Positions 9,233-19,506 are shown, numbered from the stretch's first letter. The stretch: 64,000 nt of DNA from Borrelia sp. A-FGy1 (GCF_014084025.1 NZ_CP043682.1:62001-126000), one strand, 5' to 3'. Numbers and translations are program-made. The notes: a model not told the origin generated them from the letters alone.

Positions 9233-10084
9233 TTGAGTATTTTTATAAAAATAAAGAATCTATTCAAAAATAAGAATAAAGAAGAGATACAAATACTTGA
9301 AAATTTGAAAGATATCCTTCTAGAAGCAGACATTAAATATGATATAGTTATTGAAACAATAGAAATAATAAAAAAAGCAAAAGTTAAAGGAGAATCCGAA
9401 ATACTTATTAAACTAAAAGAATTATTTAAAAGTTATATAAATCAAGAAATCCTTAATTTAAAAAAGGGAATCTTAAACATATTATTAATCACTGGAGTAA
9501 ACGGGGTCGGTAAAACTTCAAGTATTATCAAACTTGCAAATAAGTTTAAGAATGAAAGAAAAAATGTTTTAATAGCCGCAGCAGATACATTCAGAGCTGC
9601 AGCTATAGAACAAATTAAAATACAAAGTGAAAAAATTGGAGTTAAAGTCATATCTCAAAAACAAGGTAGTGATGCAACTGCAGTAATATTCGATAGCATT
9701 TCAAGTGCAAATGCTAAAAATTATGACATACTAATCATTGATACAGCAGGAAGACTTCAAAACAAAGATAATCTCATTAAGGAACTTCAAAAGATGGACA
9801 ATGTAATAAAAAAACAAATATCTCAAATAGAAGCCAGTTATAAAAAAATACTAGTAATAGACTCTACATCTGGAAAGAATATAAATAACCAAACAGAAAT
9901 ATTCAACAAAGCAACAGAAATAGATGGAATAATAGCTACAAAATTTGACTCATCCGCCAAAGCTGGTGGGATAATAAATATTTCAAAACTATTTAATAAA
10001 CCAATATATTTCCTTACATTTGGAGAAAAAGTAGAACATATTAAAGAATTTAATATTGATGAATACTTGAATAAGCTGCTATGA
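9233..10084 (+). CDS. ftsY: Signal recognition particle receptor FtsY
   Basis: A 283-residue SRP-type GTPase with an N domain and a G domain. GVNGVGKTSSIIKLA is the P-loop, AADTFRAAAIEQ follows, DTAGRLQ is G3, and TKFDSSAKAGG is G4 plus the closing loop that identifies FtsY rather than Ffh. The long acidic A domain of enterobacterial FtsY is absent, as in many small genomes. The start codon is TTG, chosen because AGGAG lies about 10 bases before it and there is no other good start. It docks SRP-bound ribosomes at the inner membrane. The stop overlaps the next ATG by 4 bases. Confidence 0.93.
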   Translation: MSIFIKIKNLFKNKNKEEIQILENLKDILLEADIKYDIVIETIEIIKKAKVKGESEILIKLKELFKSYINQEILNLKKGILNILLITGVNGVGKTSSIIKLANKFKNERKNVLIAAADTFRAAAIEQIKIQSEKIGVKVISQKQGSDATAVIFDSISSANAKNYDILIIDTAGRLQNKDNLIKELQKMDNVIKKQISQIEASYKKILVIDSTSGKNINNQTEIFNKATEIDGIIATKFDSSAKAGGIINISKLFNKPIYFLTFGEKVEHIKEFNIDEYLNKLL

Positions 10085-11136
10085 TAAATAAGTTATTAAT
10101 CTTATTTTTATTGATTACAACAACTATCACATATGGCAAAAGTTATTTTTTATCAGATGTATTTTTCAACAAATACCAGGAAATATACAAAATACCGCAA
10201 ACAGGGTTTTATATTGAATATGAAAAAATTGATAAAATGGAAAAAATTAGTCTTTTTAAAGACTCGAAATTAGTAAAATATAAAACAAAAGAAATAATAG
10301 AAGATCAGCAAAAAATAACACATTATAATGAGAAAGAAATAAAAATAAAAGAAGAAATATATGACAATTTATGTAATAAAATAAAAGAGATAAGGTACAG
10401 CAATAAAGGAATAGTACTTGAATCCGTAAATTACTTTTACAAAAATAACAATTTAATTTATAAAGAAATAAAAATTTTAAATCAAAACCCAAAAATACTA
10501 CACTACATGAAAAACACGGATGGAAAACTTTTAAAAATAACTGGATCTAATCTCCAAATTTGGAATTATGGCCCTAATGGAGACATAAAATCAACCTACT
10601 TTGATATAAATAAATCCAAAGCAAAAGCAATCAGATATGATAAAAATAAAAAGAACTTAGAAAGTATAATAACAATTAATAATAAAATAAAAACTAAAGA
10701 AAAAAATAAATATCTAGAAAATGAAACAATAAATATTCTTGAAGAAAATGATATGAAAACCATATCAAAATATAAAGGAAATGATTTATTTAAAAAAGAA
10801 GTATACAAAAAAAATAAAATAATCGAGACAAGTGATTTCGATTATAATAAATCTGGACTTCTTACAATGGAAAAAGTAACTGTAAAAGAAAAAGGAAAAG
10901 ATTCTGTTACTAGAACAGAATATGAATATGATTTTAATAACAAATTAAAGCTAAAAAGAATTTATGAAAATGATTTACTCTCACTAAAAATTGAGTACTT
11001 TAATGACAAAGAATATGAACAAGAAATATACTATAATGGAAGAGTTATTTTTAAAGTAAGATATAAGGAAGATGAGATTATTGAAGAAATAAATCAAGAC
11101 ATTGATATCAATAGAAACAAAAATGAGACTAAATAA
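10081..11136 (+). CDS. Secreted protein of unknown function, Lys/Glu-rich
   Basis: I do not recognise the family. The first 20 residues are a signal peptide (MINKLLILFLLITTTITYGK). The rest is a 330-residue hydrophilic protein full of short beta-strand-like units of the pattern Y.N.K..L (for example NKGIVLESVNYFYKNNNLIY and NKSGLLTMEKVTV). These recall the imperfect repeats of YwqK/MORN-like periplasmic proteins, but the match is weak. It lies between ftsY and the ABC exporter, overlapping both neighbours (by 4 and 14 bases), so it belongs to the same operon. Confidence 0.75.
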   Translation: MINKLLILFLLITTTITYGKSYFLSDVFFNKYQEIYKIPQTGFYIEYEKIDKMEKISLFKDSKLVKYKTKEIIEDQQKITHYNEKEIKIKEEIYDNLCNKIKEIRYSNKGIVLESVNYFYKNNNLIYKEIKILNQNPKILHYMKNTDGKLLKITGSNLQIWNYGPNGDIKSTYFDINKSKAKAIRYDKNKKNLESIITINNKIKTKEKNKYLENETINILEENDMKTISKYKGNDLFKKEVYKKNKIIETSDFDYNKSGLLTMEKVTVKEKGKDSVTRTEYEYDFNNKLKLKRIYENDLLSLKIEYFNDKEYEQEIYYNGRVIFKVRYKEDEIIEEINQDIDINRNKNETK

Positions 11137-12364
11137 ATTATTATTAAAAAGACTAATATTAGATGAAAAAAATAGTTTATCACTAACATTTGTAATAATT
11201 TTAAGCATAGTACTTGGACAGATAACTATTATCATCACAATATCAATAATGAATGGATTTCAAAATGATTTTTTTACAAGTATATCTACATTAGAAATTG
11301 GAAATTTAAAAATTGAAAGCAAATTAAATAAAGAAGAACTTAATATTCTTAAGAGTATAAAAGAAATAATTCAAATCAACAAAATATATGAAACACAAGG
11401 AATTGCAACTGAAAGCTATTACTACCCAATTATTTTAAATATCATCGCTTTTGATACGAGAGATATTATAAAGGATAAAAATTTTCTTCTTTTAACGGGA
11501 CTTAAAAAATTCGAGCTTAACATTAACGAAGATGAAATTATAATAGGAGATGTACTTTCTTACAACTTAGGCTTATTAGAAGGTGACTTAATAGAATTAA
11601 TAGTGAGTGATGAAATCCAAAACTTTAAAACATTAAAGGATCAAATTAAACATTTTAAAATAAGATCAATTTTTAAAAGTAATTATGCAAAAATTAATGA
11701 ATCTACAGTATTTATGAACATTAACTATTTTTATAAAAAAAAAATCATAAGAGATTCTGATATCAGATATCAAATAAAAACATCAAATTTATATCCAAGT
11801 CAAACATTAATAAACAGCATAAAAAATATAAATCCAAATATAAAGTTTAAAACTTGGAACGAATACAACAAGGAACTATATAAAACACTAAAAATAGAAA
11901 GAAACACAATGCTCATAATTTTAACTAGCATATTTCTTGTTATTGCTGTCAATACATATTACTTACAAAAAAGAATACTAATAAATAAAAGTAAATCAAT
12001 CTCAATACTTTTATTTCTTGGCCTTAAATATAAAAAAATTAGGCAAATTTTTTTAATTCACTCAGCAATAATTTGCATAATAGGAAACATTATTGGACTT
12101 ACTGTAGCTATTCTTATAGCTTTAAATATTAATGAAATATTAAATTTAATAGATATTCTATTAAACAGTTTAATCAACACTATTAACTATATGTTAAAAA
12201 TAAAACTAGAAAATATTGAAATCAAAATAGTAAAAAATATAATTACTCCCAAAATATTCCTTAGCGATTTACTATTTACATTCTCTTTTGCCTGCTTCTT
12301 CACAATATATTCAAGCCTTAGGCTAACAAAAAAGATTAAACATGTACAGAAAATAAATAGGTAA
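11123..12364 (+). CDS. LolC/LolE-like ABC transporter permease
   Basis: About 413 residues from the ATG at 11123 (MRLNKLLLKRLIL). An upstream in-frame TTG at 11102 is less likely because ATG 11123 gives the usual short basic N-terminus. The topology is that of LolC/LolE and MacB-type permeases: one membrane segment near residues 20-45, a large periplasmic domain to about 255, then three C-terminal segments with an FtsX-like domain. Together with the ATPase and the second permease it should form a lipoprotein-releasing (LolCDE-like) exporter in the inner membrane. That role fits a bacterium rich in lipoproteins; the substrate assignment is inferred. Confidence 0.82.
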   Translation: MRLNKLLLKRLILDEKNSLSLTFVIILSIVLGQITIIITISIMNGFQNDFFTSISTLEIGNLKIESKLNKEELNILKSIKEIIQINKIYETQGIATESYYYPIILNIIAFDTRDIIKDKNFLLLTGLKKFELNINEDEIIIGDVLSYNLGLLEGDLIELIVSDEIQNFKTLKDQIKHFKIRSIFKSNYAKINESTVFMNINYFYKKKIIRDSDIRYQIKTSNLYPSQTLINSIKNINPNIKFKTWNEYNKELYKTLKIERNTMLIILTSIFLVIAVNTYYLQKRILINKSKSISILLFLGLKYKKIRQIFLIHSAIICIIGNIIGLTVAILIALNINEILNLIDILLNSLINTINYMLKIKLENIEIKIVKNIITPKIFLSDLLFTFSFACFFTIYSSLRLTKKIKHVQKINR

Positions 12365-12369
12365 TATAA

Positions 12370-13050
12370 ATGATAAATATACTAACTATCAAAGAAATAC
12401 ATAAAGCATATATTAAAAATGAAAAAAAAATAAAAGTAATAGAAAATTTAAGTATAAACGTAAAAAAAGGAGATTTTATTTCTATTCAAGGAAAAAGCGG
12501 ATGTGGAAAATCAACACTCTTTAACCTCATAGCAGGAATTGATAAAATGGATTCTGGCGAAATAGTATCTTGTGGAATAGCATTAAAAGATGCAAATGAA
12601 AAAACATTAAGCTTATATAAAAATAAAAAAATAGGACTTGTTTTTCAAAATCATAATTTAATCGATGAATTCAATGTGTTTGAAAATATTATTCTACCTA
12701 AAATAATTGAAGGACAAGACAATTTAGAAAAAATAAATAGAAAAGCTCTAAATTTAATGAAAATATTAGAAATAAATGCAAGAGCAGAACATTATCCTTC
12801 AGAACTCTCAGGAGGAGAGGCACAAAGAGTAGCAATTGCTAGAGCTTTAATAAATGAACCAAATATAATATTATGCGATGAACCTACTGGAAACCTAGAC
12901 ATTAAAACTGCAAAAACAGTTGAATCTCTGCTAATAGATACTGCTAAAAAATTTAAAAAAACATTAATTTTAGTTAGTCATAATCCAGAATTTGCAAATA
13001 AAGCAGACATAAAATATGAACTTATAGAAAAAAAATTAAATAGAATATAA
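12370..13050 (+). CDS. ABC transporter ATP-binding protein (LolD-like)
   Basis: A 226-residue nucleotide-binding subunit with all functional motifs. GKSGCGKST is Walker A, FQNHNLIDEFNVFENI is the Q-loop region typical of the LolD/MacB group, LSGGEAQRVAIARALI is the signature, LCDEPTGNLD is Walker B with the catalytic Glu, and LVSHNPE is the H-loop. It lies between two LolC/E-like permeases, 5 bases after the first, and its stop overlaps the ATG of the second by 1 base. It should power the exporter. Confidence 0.92.
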   Translation: MINILTIKEIHKAYIKNEKKIKVIENLSINVKKGDFISIQGKSGCGKSTLFNLIAGIDKMDSGEIVSCGIALKDANEKTLSLYKNKKIGLVFQNHNLIDEFNVFENIILPKIIEGQDNLEKINRKALNLMKILEINARAEHYPSELSGGEAQRVAIARALINEPNIILCDEPTGNLDIKTAKTVESLLIDTAKKFKKTLILVSHNPEFANKADIKYELIEKKLNRI

Positions 13051-14300
13051 TGCAACCAAATATTAAAGAACTGACAAAAATAGCATACATAATTTTCATA
13101 AATTCAAAAAACAAAAAGGCATTAATTGGCTCTGGGATATCTTTAAGCTTAGTAATGATTCCTTTAATTATTGTTTACTATATGTCAAATAACATCATGA
13201 ATTCAACAATAAATAAATATATAGAAAACGAAGGATTCTCTGTACAAATTGAATATAATGAAGTTCAAAAAGATTCACGATTTAGATCGATATTAGAAAA
13301 ATTTAAAAAAGAACATAAATATAATATGTTAAAATATTCTTTTGAAAGAAGAACCTATGGCATAATCGGAAACCTTAAAAAGCAAGGAACTTTAATAAGA
13401 GCAGTAGAATCAAAATTTATTGATGAAAATAAACAAATGAAATTAATAGAAGGTAAAAAAATCTTAAAACAAGATGAAATACTAATCTCAAAACAAATCA
13501 AAGATAAGCTTAATTTAAATATCAATGAAACTATTTATGTAGTAGTACCAAATAACAAGCATCAAAAAACAATACCTAGAATAAAGCAATTTAATATAAC
13601 TGGAATAATTGAAACAGGAATAACAGAAATTGATAAAAACTTAGCTTTCATCTCACTACAAGACTCACACATAATGTCAGAAGAATTTTCTAAAAGTATA
13701 ATTGGTATTTCCATTAATACTAATACCAAAGAAAAAATTGACTGCCTAAAGGAATCCCTAGTAAAAGAATTTCCAGAATATAAAATAAAAACATTTTATG
13801 AACTTTACTTCAGCAAATATACGAATCTAAAAACAAGCAAAAAGCTTTTATTATTTATAATGGCATTTATTATCATATTTGCAAGTATTAATATATCATC
13901 TTCTCTTTGCATGATAATACTTGAAAATAAAAAAAAGATTGCAATATTTAAATCAATTGGAATGAATAATTTAAGCCTTAAAATAATATTCATATTAATA
14001 GCAGCTGCTATAAGTTTAATATCTTGTATAATAGGAATATTCATTGGAAATTATATAATAATTAATATCGAATATCTAATTAACATGATAGACATAATCA
14101 TTAACATAATTTCAAAAACATTTGGGGTTGAAAATACAGAATTTTTAAGCCCTGATTATTATGTATCTGAGTTTAATATTCAAATAAGTACTAAATTTAG
14201 TTTAATACTATTATTATCCTACACCTTACTAAGCATTGCAACAACACTTATTCCTCTAAATATCATTTCAAAACTTAAAGAAAAAGAAATTCTAAAGTAA
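13050..14300 (+). CDS. LolE-like ABC transporter permease
   Basis: A 416-residue permease with the same plan as the gene at 11123: an N-terminal membrane segment near residues 25-45, a periplasmic domain to about 260, and three C-terminal segments with the FtsX-like sequence ILENKKKIAIFKSIGM. The KSIGM block is the typical coupling region after the second membrane helix. It would pair with the other permease as a heterodimer on the ATPase. It is the last gene of the + strand operon and converges with the minus-strand gene at 14341. Confidence 0.85.
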   Translation: MQPNIKELTKIAYIIFINSKNKKALIGSGISLSLVMIPLIIVYYMSNNIMNSTINKYIENEGFSVQIEYNEVQKDSRFRSILEKFKKEHKYNMLKYSFERRTYGIIGNLKKQGTLIRAVESKFIDENKQMKLIEGKKILKQDEILISKQIKDKLNLNINETIYVVVPNNKHQKTIPRIKQFNITGIIETGITEIDKNLAFISLQDSHIMSEEFSKSIIGISINTNTKEKIDCLKESLVKEFPEYKIKTFYELYFSKYTNLKTSKKLLLFIMAFIIIFASINISSSLCMIILENKKKIAIFKSIGMNNLSLKIIFILIAAAISLISCIIGIFIGNYIIINIEYLINMIDIIINIISKTFGVENTEFLSPDYYVSEFNIQISTKFSLILLLSYTLLSIATTLIPLNIISKLKEKEILK

Positions 14301-14330
14301 ACAAATAATTTTAAAGTTAATGCACTATGT

Positions 14331-14362
14331 TACATGAAAATTAATATACATGAAAATTAATA
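14331..14362 (+). repeat. Perfect 16-bp tandem duplication
   Basis: The unit tacatgaaaattaata occurs twice back to back at 14331-14346 and 14347-14362, in the 40-base gap between convergent genes. The second copy encodes the last residues (NFHVY) of the minus-strand protein, and its stop codon lies in the first copy. It looks like a recent slippage duplication. Confidence 0.9.
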
Positions 14363-15627
14363 ATTTTAATAGAAGATATCTCTTCTCTAATATTAGGATA
14401 AATCTCTTTCGGAAAGATAGTCTTCAATACAAAACTTTGTTTAGTATGCTTCTTAAGAGAAGAGTTTGATTCAGAAATTAACTTTCGTCGCAAAGATCTA
14501 ATAGTTAAACCTCCTTTAGTGAGATAAGCAACCTCAACTTCTAAACTTTTAATATCGTCTTTTAAGTTATTAAACACCTCTATTAAAGAATTTGCCTCAT
14601 AAATTCCGAAAGATTGTTTGAAGTAACTTCCAAGATATTTAAAATTCAAAATTGAAGAATTTGTGCACAAATTAACACTATAAATACTATCAACTTCACT
14701 AAAAAATTCAACTAAAAATATATCAAGAACCATCCTCTTAGGATGGCCTTTAATATCTTTCGGAATATTATGTATAAAATCAAGTGGAGCATATACACCC
14801 TTACCCCATCTATTAGGCAAATCACTTACCTTCTCATACACTTTATTAAACATAGGTCTACCTAAATCATCATAAATAGTAACACCATAAGAAATTTTTT
14901 TAATATGTTCTTTATTGGAAATAACTCCTGCCTTTAACTGGTAAGAATGGGCATCATCAAAAACTAATACCTTAGCTCCCTCAACTTCAACATAATACAA
15001 TGCAGAAGAATCTGCTGAAAGATTGGCAGACTCAACGACTAAATCAGATGCTCTTGTGACTGAAGGCAGTTCTTGTTGTAATATATTTTCAGCAACACTA
15101 TATTCACTAGTAAACTCTTCTTCTCCACCAATAAAAGAATATGCAATTGTATATGTAATAAATGAGACAATACCTATTAATACAAGACTTAATAATAATA
15201 CTAGTATTCTATGTTTAAATTTTTTACTCTCATCATAAAAGCTTAAATCAATTCCACCTGTTATTCCAAATTCTCTAGCTTGCAATCCTATATTTATTGC
15301 TCTTTTATTTCCCTTGATATTATTTAATTTCCTTAAAACCTTGTCATAAAGATTTAAAAATGAAGCAAATATAGTTTTATTATGAAGAGAATATAAATAT
15401 ATATCTTCTAGCTCTTTTAAAGAAGATTTAAACTGACCCAACTGTTCTAACCTTTTTGCCCTTTCATATCCCTTATAAAAATGTACTTTAATATTTTCAA
15501 TATCATTATCGGATAAATCTGCTCGTAAAATAATATCCTTTATATTTTTTTCTTTTAAGATCCTATTTTTATATTTATTTAAATTAGATAAATAAACTTT
15601 AACTCGTTCTTCAGAAGTCTTATTCAT
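14341..15627 (-). CDS. Unknown protein with one central membrane segment
   Basis: A 428-residue protein whose family I do not recognise. Residues 1-150 are hydrophilic and helical (the region around KGYERAKRLEQLGQFKSSLK looks TPR-like). A single strong membrane segment lies near residues 130-155, and a beta-rich C-terminal domain (about 180-428) would lie outside the membrane. This is the arrangement of a signal-anchored envelope protein with a cytoplasmic helical part. The start overlaps the upstream gene by 8 bases, so the two are probably co-expressed. The 3' end has been remodelled by a 16-bp tandem duplication. Confidence 0.75.
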   Translation of the reverse strand: MNKTSEERVKVYLSNLNKYKNRILKEKNIKDIILRADLSDNDIENIKVHFYKGYERAKRLEQLGQFKSSLKELEDIYLYSLHNKTIFASFLNLYDKVLRKLNNIKGNKRAINIGLQAREFGITGGIDLSFYDESKKFKHRILVLLLSLVLIGIVSFITYTIAYSFIGGEEEFTSEYSVAENILQQELPSVTRASDLVVESANLSADSSALYYVEVEGAKVLVFDDAHSYQLKAGVISNKEHIKKISYGVTIYDDLGRPMFNKVYEKVSDLPNRWGKGVYAPLDFIHNIPKDIKGHPKRMVLDIFLVEFFSEVDSIYSVNLCTNSSILNFKYLGSYFKQSFGIYEANSLIEVFNNLKDDIKSLEVEVAYLTKGGLTIRSLRRKLISESNSSLKKHTKQSFVLKTIFPKEIYPNIREEISSIKIINFHVY

Positions 15628-15937
15628 TATCTTCTAACTCATCAACCTTCTTCAAAAGCCAATAAGCAATATTTTTAGCAGTATCTTTCGTAATAGATAT
15701 TCCAACAAAAGAATTTATTAAAATGATTTTTTCCTTAGAGCCTTTAATTTCTCCAGATATCTCTTCCAAGACACCTTCTTTAGTCTTAGTAAACACAATC
15801 TCCTCAGGTATTTCTGTTGCTTCAAAAACAAGGTCACAAAAAATCTCTCCAGTATTAGTTACATTTCCATAAATATTATTAACAGGCACTAACTTATAAT
15901 CTTCAGCTTTTTCAAATCTATAAATTATTTCTTTCAT
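15620..15937 (-). CDS. Small conserved-looking protein of unknown function
   Basis: A 105-residue soluble protein without signal peptide or membrane segment. The order of features (VNNIYGNVTNTGEIFCDLVFE, then a basic turn, then INSFVGISITKDTAKNIAYW) suggests two beta-rich halves followed by a C-terminal helix. I cannot name the family. It is the first gene of a two-gene minus-strand unit with the membrane protein at 14341. The region upstream contains TATAAT near 15947-15952 read on the minus strand, without a clear -35. Confidence 0.7.
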   Translation of the reverse strand: MKEIIYRFEKAEDYKLVPVNNIYGNVTNTGEIFCDLVFEATEIPEEIVFTKTKEGVLEEISGEIKGSKEKIILINSFVGISITKDTAKNIAYWLLKKVDELEDNE

Positions 15938-16077
15938 AAAACGAATTATATCATAAAGATATACTCAAAATATAACAGAAAGATAATACCTATTATATTA
16001 AAAATAAAATATCAAATGTAAAATAATTTTCATTATCAAAATAAAACAATAAATAATGTTATACTTTTCTTAAAGTA

Positions 16078-16126
16078 AAAGCTTCATTTTAAAATGACAA
16101 CAAAATAATAAAATAAAAGAAGCTTT
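16078..16126 (+). promoter_or_regulatory. Inverted repeats in the sufS leader
   Basis: AAAGCTTC at 16078-16085 pairs with GAAGCTTT at 16119-16126, just before the sufS ATG. Between them CATTTTAAAATG (16085-16096) is a perfect palindrome. A TATACT that could be a -10 element lies at 16060-16065, so these repeats would be in the 5' leader. They could be an operator or an RNA structure; nothing identifies the regulator. Confidence 0.4.
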
Positions 16127-16129
16127 AAA

Positions 16130-17398
16130 ATGGAGGTTTATCTTATAAAAGATACAAATAAAAAAGCTAAAATTTTAAGAAAAGATTTTCCCATCTTAAA
16201 TAAAACTATTAATAATAAAAAAATTATCTATTTTGATAACGCTTCTACCTCTCAAAAACCTAAAAATGTAATTTTATCTGAAGTCGATTATTACAAAAAT
16301 TACAATGCAAATGTTCACAGAAGTGGACATGAACTTGCAATTAAATCCAGTCTAAAAATAGAAAAGACAAGAAAACTTGTAAAAAAATTTATTAATGCAG
16401 AATCCAATGAAAATATAATATTTAATTCTGGGACAACAGATGGAATAAATACAGTAGCAAATTCATTACTTTTTTCAAAAATTTTAAAAGAAAAAGATGA
16501 AATTATTTTAACAAACCTTGAACACAACAGTAATTTACTTCCCTGGATCAATATCTCTAAGTATTTAAATCTAAAAATTAAAATTGCAAAGTTTAACAAA
16601 ATGGGACTTATTACATCATTACAAATACAAAACTTAATTACAGATAAAACCAAAATCATTGCTATATCTGGCATAAGCAATATATTAGGAACTTCTCAAG
16701 ATTTAGAATCAATTGGAAAAATTGCTAAAGAAAATAAGATTATTTTTTTTGTAGATGCAGCTCAAATGGCACCCCACACAGATATAGATGTATGCAAAAT
16801 AAACTGTGATTTTTTAGTATTTTCAGGTCACAAAATGCTTGCTCCAACAGGAACAGGAGTGCTATATATATCCAACAACATTATAGATAAACTTAATAGT
16901 TGTAAACTAGGAGGCAATACTATAGAAGACCTTTTCATAGAAAATGAAAAAATTTGCTTTAAACTTCTCAAATCTCCAAATAAATTTGAATCAGGAACTC
17001 CCAACATTGCGGGAATAATCGGTCTTGGCAAAGCAATAGAATACATTAATAATATTACAATGGAATTTATTAAAGAACATGACAAAGAACTAGTTAATTA
17101 TTGCATTGAAAAATTAAAAGAAATTGATGAAGTCGAGTTTCTTCTAAACCAAGATATTAAAAGAAAAGCAATAATGTCATTTACAATAAAAGACATACAT
17201 TCACATGATATTGAAACGTATCTCGCTGCAATGGGAATTGCAATCCGATCTGGCCGTATTTGTGCTTATCTTGCTTTCCTTTCAGAAAATATTAAAAAAA
17301 ACCATCTTCTAAGAATAAGTTTTTATTTATATAATACAAAAGAAGAAATTGATACTTTTATAATTTGTCTGAAAAGTATAATAGCATCATTTCGCTAA
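16130..17398 (+). CDS. sufS: Cysteine desulfurase, SufS type
   Basis: A 422-residue class-V aminotransferase fold. FDNASTSQKP is the N-terminal cofactor-binding motif, FVDAAQMAPH holds the PLP-contacting Asp and Gln, FSGHKMLAPTGTG contains the Schiff-base lysine, and RSGRICA carries the catalytic cysteine (usually RxGhHCA; here the residue before Cys is Ile). It takes sulfur from cysteine and passes it to SufU, 67 bases downstream. The ATG at 16130 is the only conventional start, but a strong GGAGG lies inside the first codons (16132-16136), so the true start is uncertain. Confidence 0.92.
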   Translation: MEVYLIKDTNKKAKILRKDFPILNKTINNKKIIYFDNASTSQKPKNVILSEVDYYKNYNANVHRSGHELAIKSSLKIEKTRKLVKKFINAESNENIIFNSGTTDGINTVANSLLFSKILKEKDEIILTNLEHNSNLLPWINISKYLNLKIKIAKFNKMGLITSLQIQNLITDKTKIIAISGISNILGTSQDLESIGKIAKENKIIFFVDAAQMAPHTDIDVCKINCDFLVFSGHKMLAPTGTGVLYISNNIIDKLNSCKLGGNTIEDLFIENEKICFKLLKSPNKFESGTPNIAGIIGLGKAIEYINNITMEFIKEHDKELVNYCIEKLKEIDEVEFLLNQDIKRKAIMSFTIKDIHSHDIETYLAAMGIAIRSGRICAYLAFLSENIKKNHLLRISFYLYNTKEEIDTFIICLKSIIASFR

Positions 17399-17465
17399 CC
17401 CTTTTATAATAACCATTACTAATTTTAATATTGATTTAATCAAATAAACTACTTAAAATTGAATT

Positions 17466-17867
17466 ATGCTCTCAGAGAAAATAAAAAAAGAACTAATAAG
17501 ACTAAGCAAAATAAATAAATACACTTTTAAAACAAATAAAAATCAAACTTTGACATATAAATCCAATTGCGGTGATCAAATAGCTTTTAAAATAAATATA
17601 GACATTGATAAAATCAGATTAAAATATAATGCATCAGGATGTATTATCCTCCTTGCAAGCGCTTATACATTAGCTAAAATATGCGATAACAAACCTAAAA
17701 AAGAAATATTAGAAATCATTACAAAGACAATTAATAAAAATTTTAAAAGTTTAGAAGAAATTGATACAAGTCTTAAAAACTTTGTAAATTTTATACACAC
17801 GAATAGACAAGAATGCTTCATACTACCTTATAAAGCCCTAAATGAAAGTTTAAATATGATGAAATAA
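17466..17867 (+). CDS. sufU: SufU-type sulfur acceptor/scaffold (NifU-like)
   Basis: A 133-residue protein. The three zinc/sulfur-handling cysteines and the aspartate of SufU are present: SNCGDQI (Cys35, Asp37), ASGCIILLASA (Cys59) and RQECFILPYKAL (Cys117). In Gram-positive bacteria SufU is a zinc-dependent sulfurtransferase that accepts persulfide from SufS. Its position next to sufS fits this. The N-terminal YxNPRN motif is not recognisable, so it is a divergent member. Confidence 0.88.
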   Translation: MLSEKIKKELIRLSKINKYTFKTNKNQTLTYKSNCGDQIAFKINIDIDKIRLKYNASGCIILLASAYTLAKICDNKPKKEILEIITKTINKNFKSLEEIDTSLKNFVNFIHTNRQECFILPYKALNESLNMMK

Positions 17868-17889
17868 ATTCTAATTCAAGGAAAATTAT

Positions 17890-18240
17890 ATGAAATAAGC
17901 TCTCGATGGTCTATATGATAATGAATGAAAATTAATGGATATAAAATAATAAAACCAAAGATTTTCAGATAACATCAAATAAAAGATCATCTCAAAAACC
18001 ACCCCTCATACGGAAATATTAGTAATATAAAATTGTTCATTCTTTCCACAAGAAATTTCAAATTATTTTGGTAAAAACTTATAGCAGCAATGCTTGATAG
18101 AATCGATATTAGAGCTAAAAACAAATTATTGATTAACAAAAATTATTTCAAGAAAAACAAGAAAAAGTGAAAGTTCAATTGAAATAAAAAAGAAGATAAT
18201 AAATACAATGAATATACAAAAACAAAAAATATAAAAACAT
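17890..18240 (+). pseudogene. Remnant of a ComM/YifB-type Mg-chelatase-like ATPase
   Basis: No open frame longer than about 50 codons survives, but fragments of the ComM C-terminal half are legible. At 18075-18113 the frame reads KLIAAMLDRIDIR. In ComM the block LLDRIDIHVEV is diagnostic, and the preceding KLIAAM corresponds to the LVAAMNPC segment, so an internal deletion seems to have joined the two. A stop precedes it (18072-18074). One frame over, 18169-18234 reads ESSIEIKKKIINTMNIQ, matching the ESSxxIRxRVxxAxxIQ block that follows in ComM. Further upstream, ISNIKLF in the first frame may be the HHTISN region. ComM drives branch migration in transformation. The identification rests on short motifs. 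Confidence 0.65.
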
Positions 18241-18484
18241 TGAAATTTATACACGAAAGTTATAGCTTTAACACAAAAAATATTAAATGCACTACGGACT
18301 AGATAAAATATAAAAGATAAATTAATTTATATTTTTTTAACATAAACATATAAATTAGGATATACTCATTATCATTTAATATTAAAAATAAAAGTATAAT
18401 TTATGTCTTAAACAAAAAAACTACCTCAAGATAACATAGAAAATAACTAATAAAATCATTAAGCATAAAAACAGTGAACAGTTT
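18241..18484. other. Non-coding stretch, nothing recognised
   Basis: Between the last legible ComM fragment and the ldh terminator the sequence is AT-rich with stops in every frame. It may once have encoded the ComM C-terminus, but I cannot align it. Confidence 0.5.
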
Positions 18485-19467
<983 letters not shown>

Positions 19468-19506
19468 TCATCTCCATATAAAATTATTTCATATCAATAA
19501 AACAAT

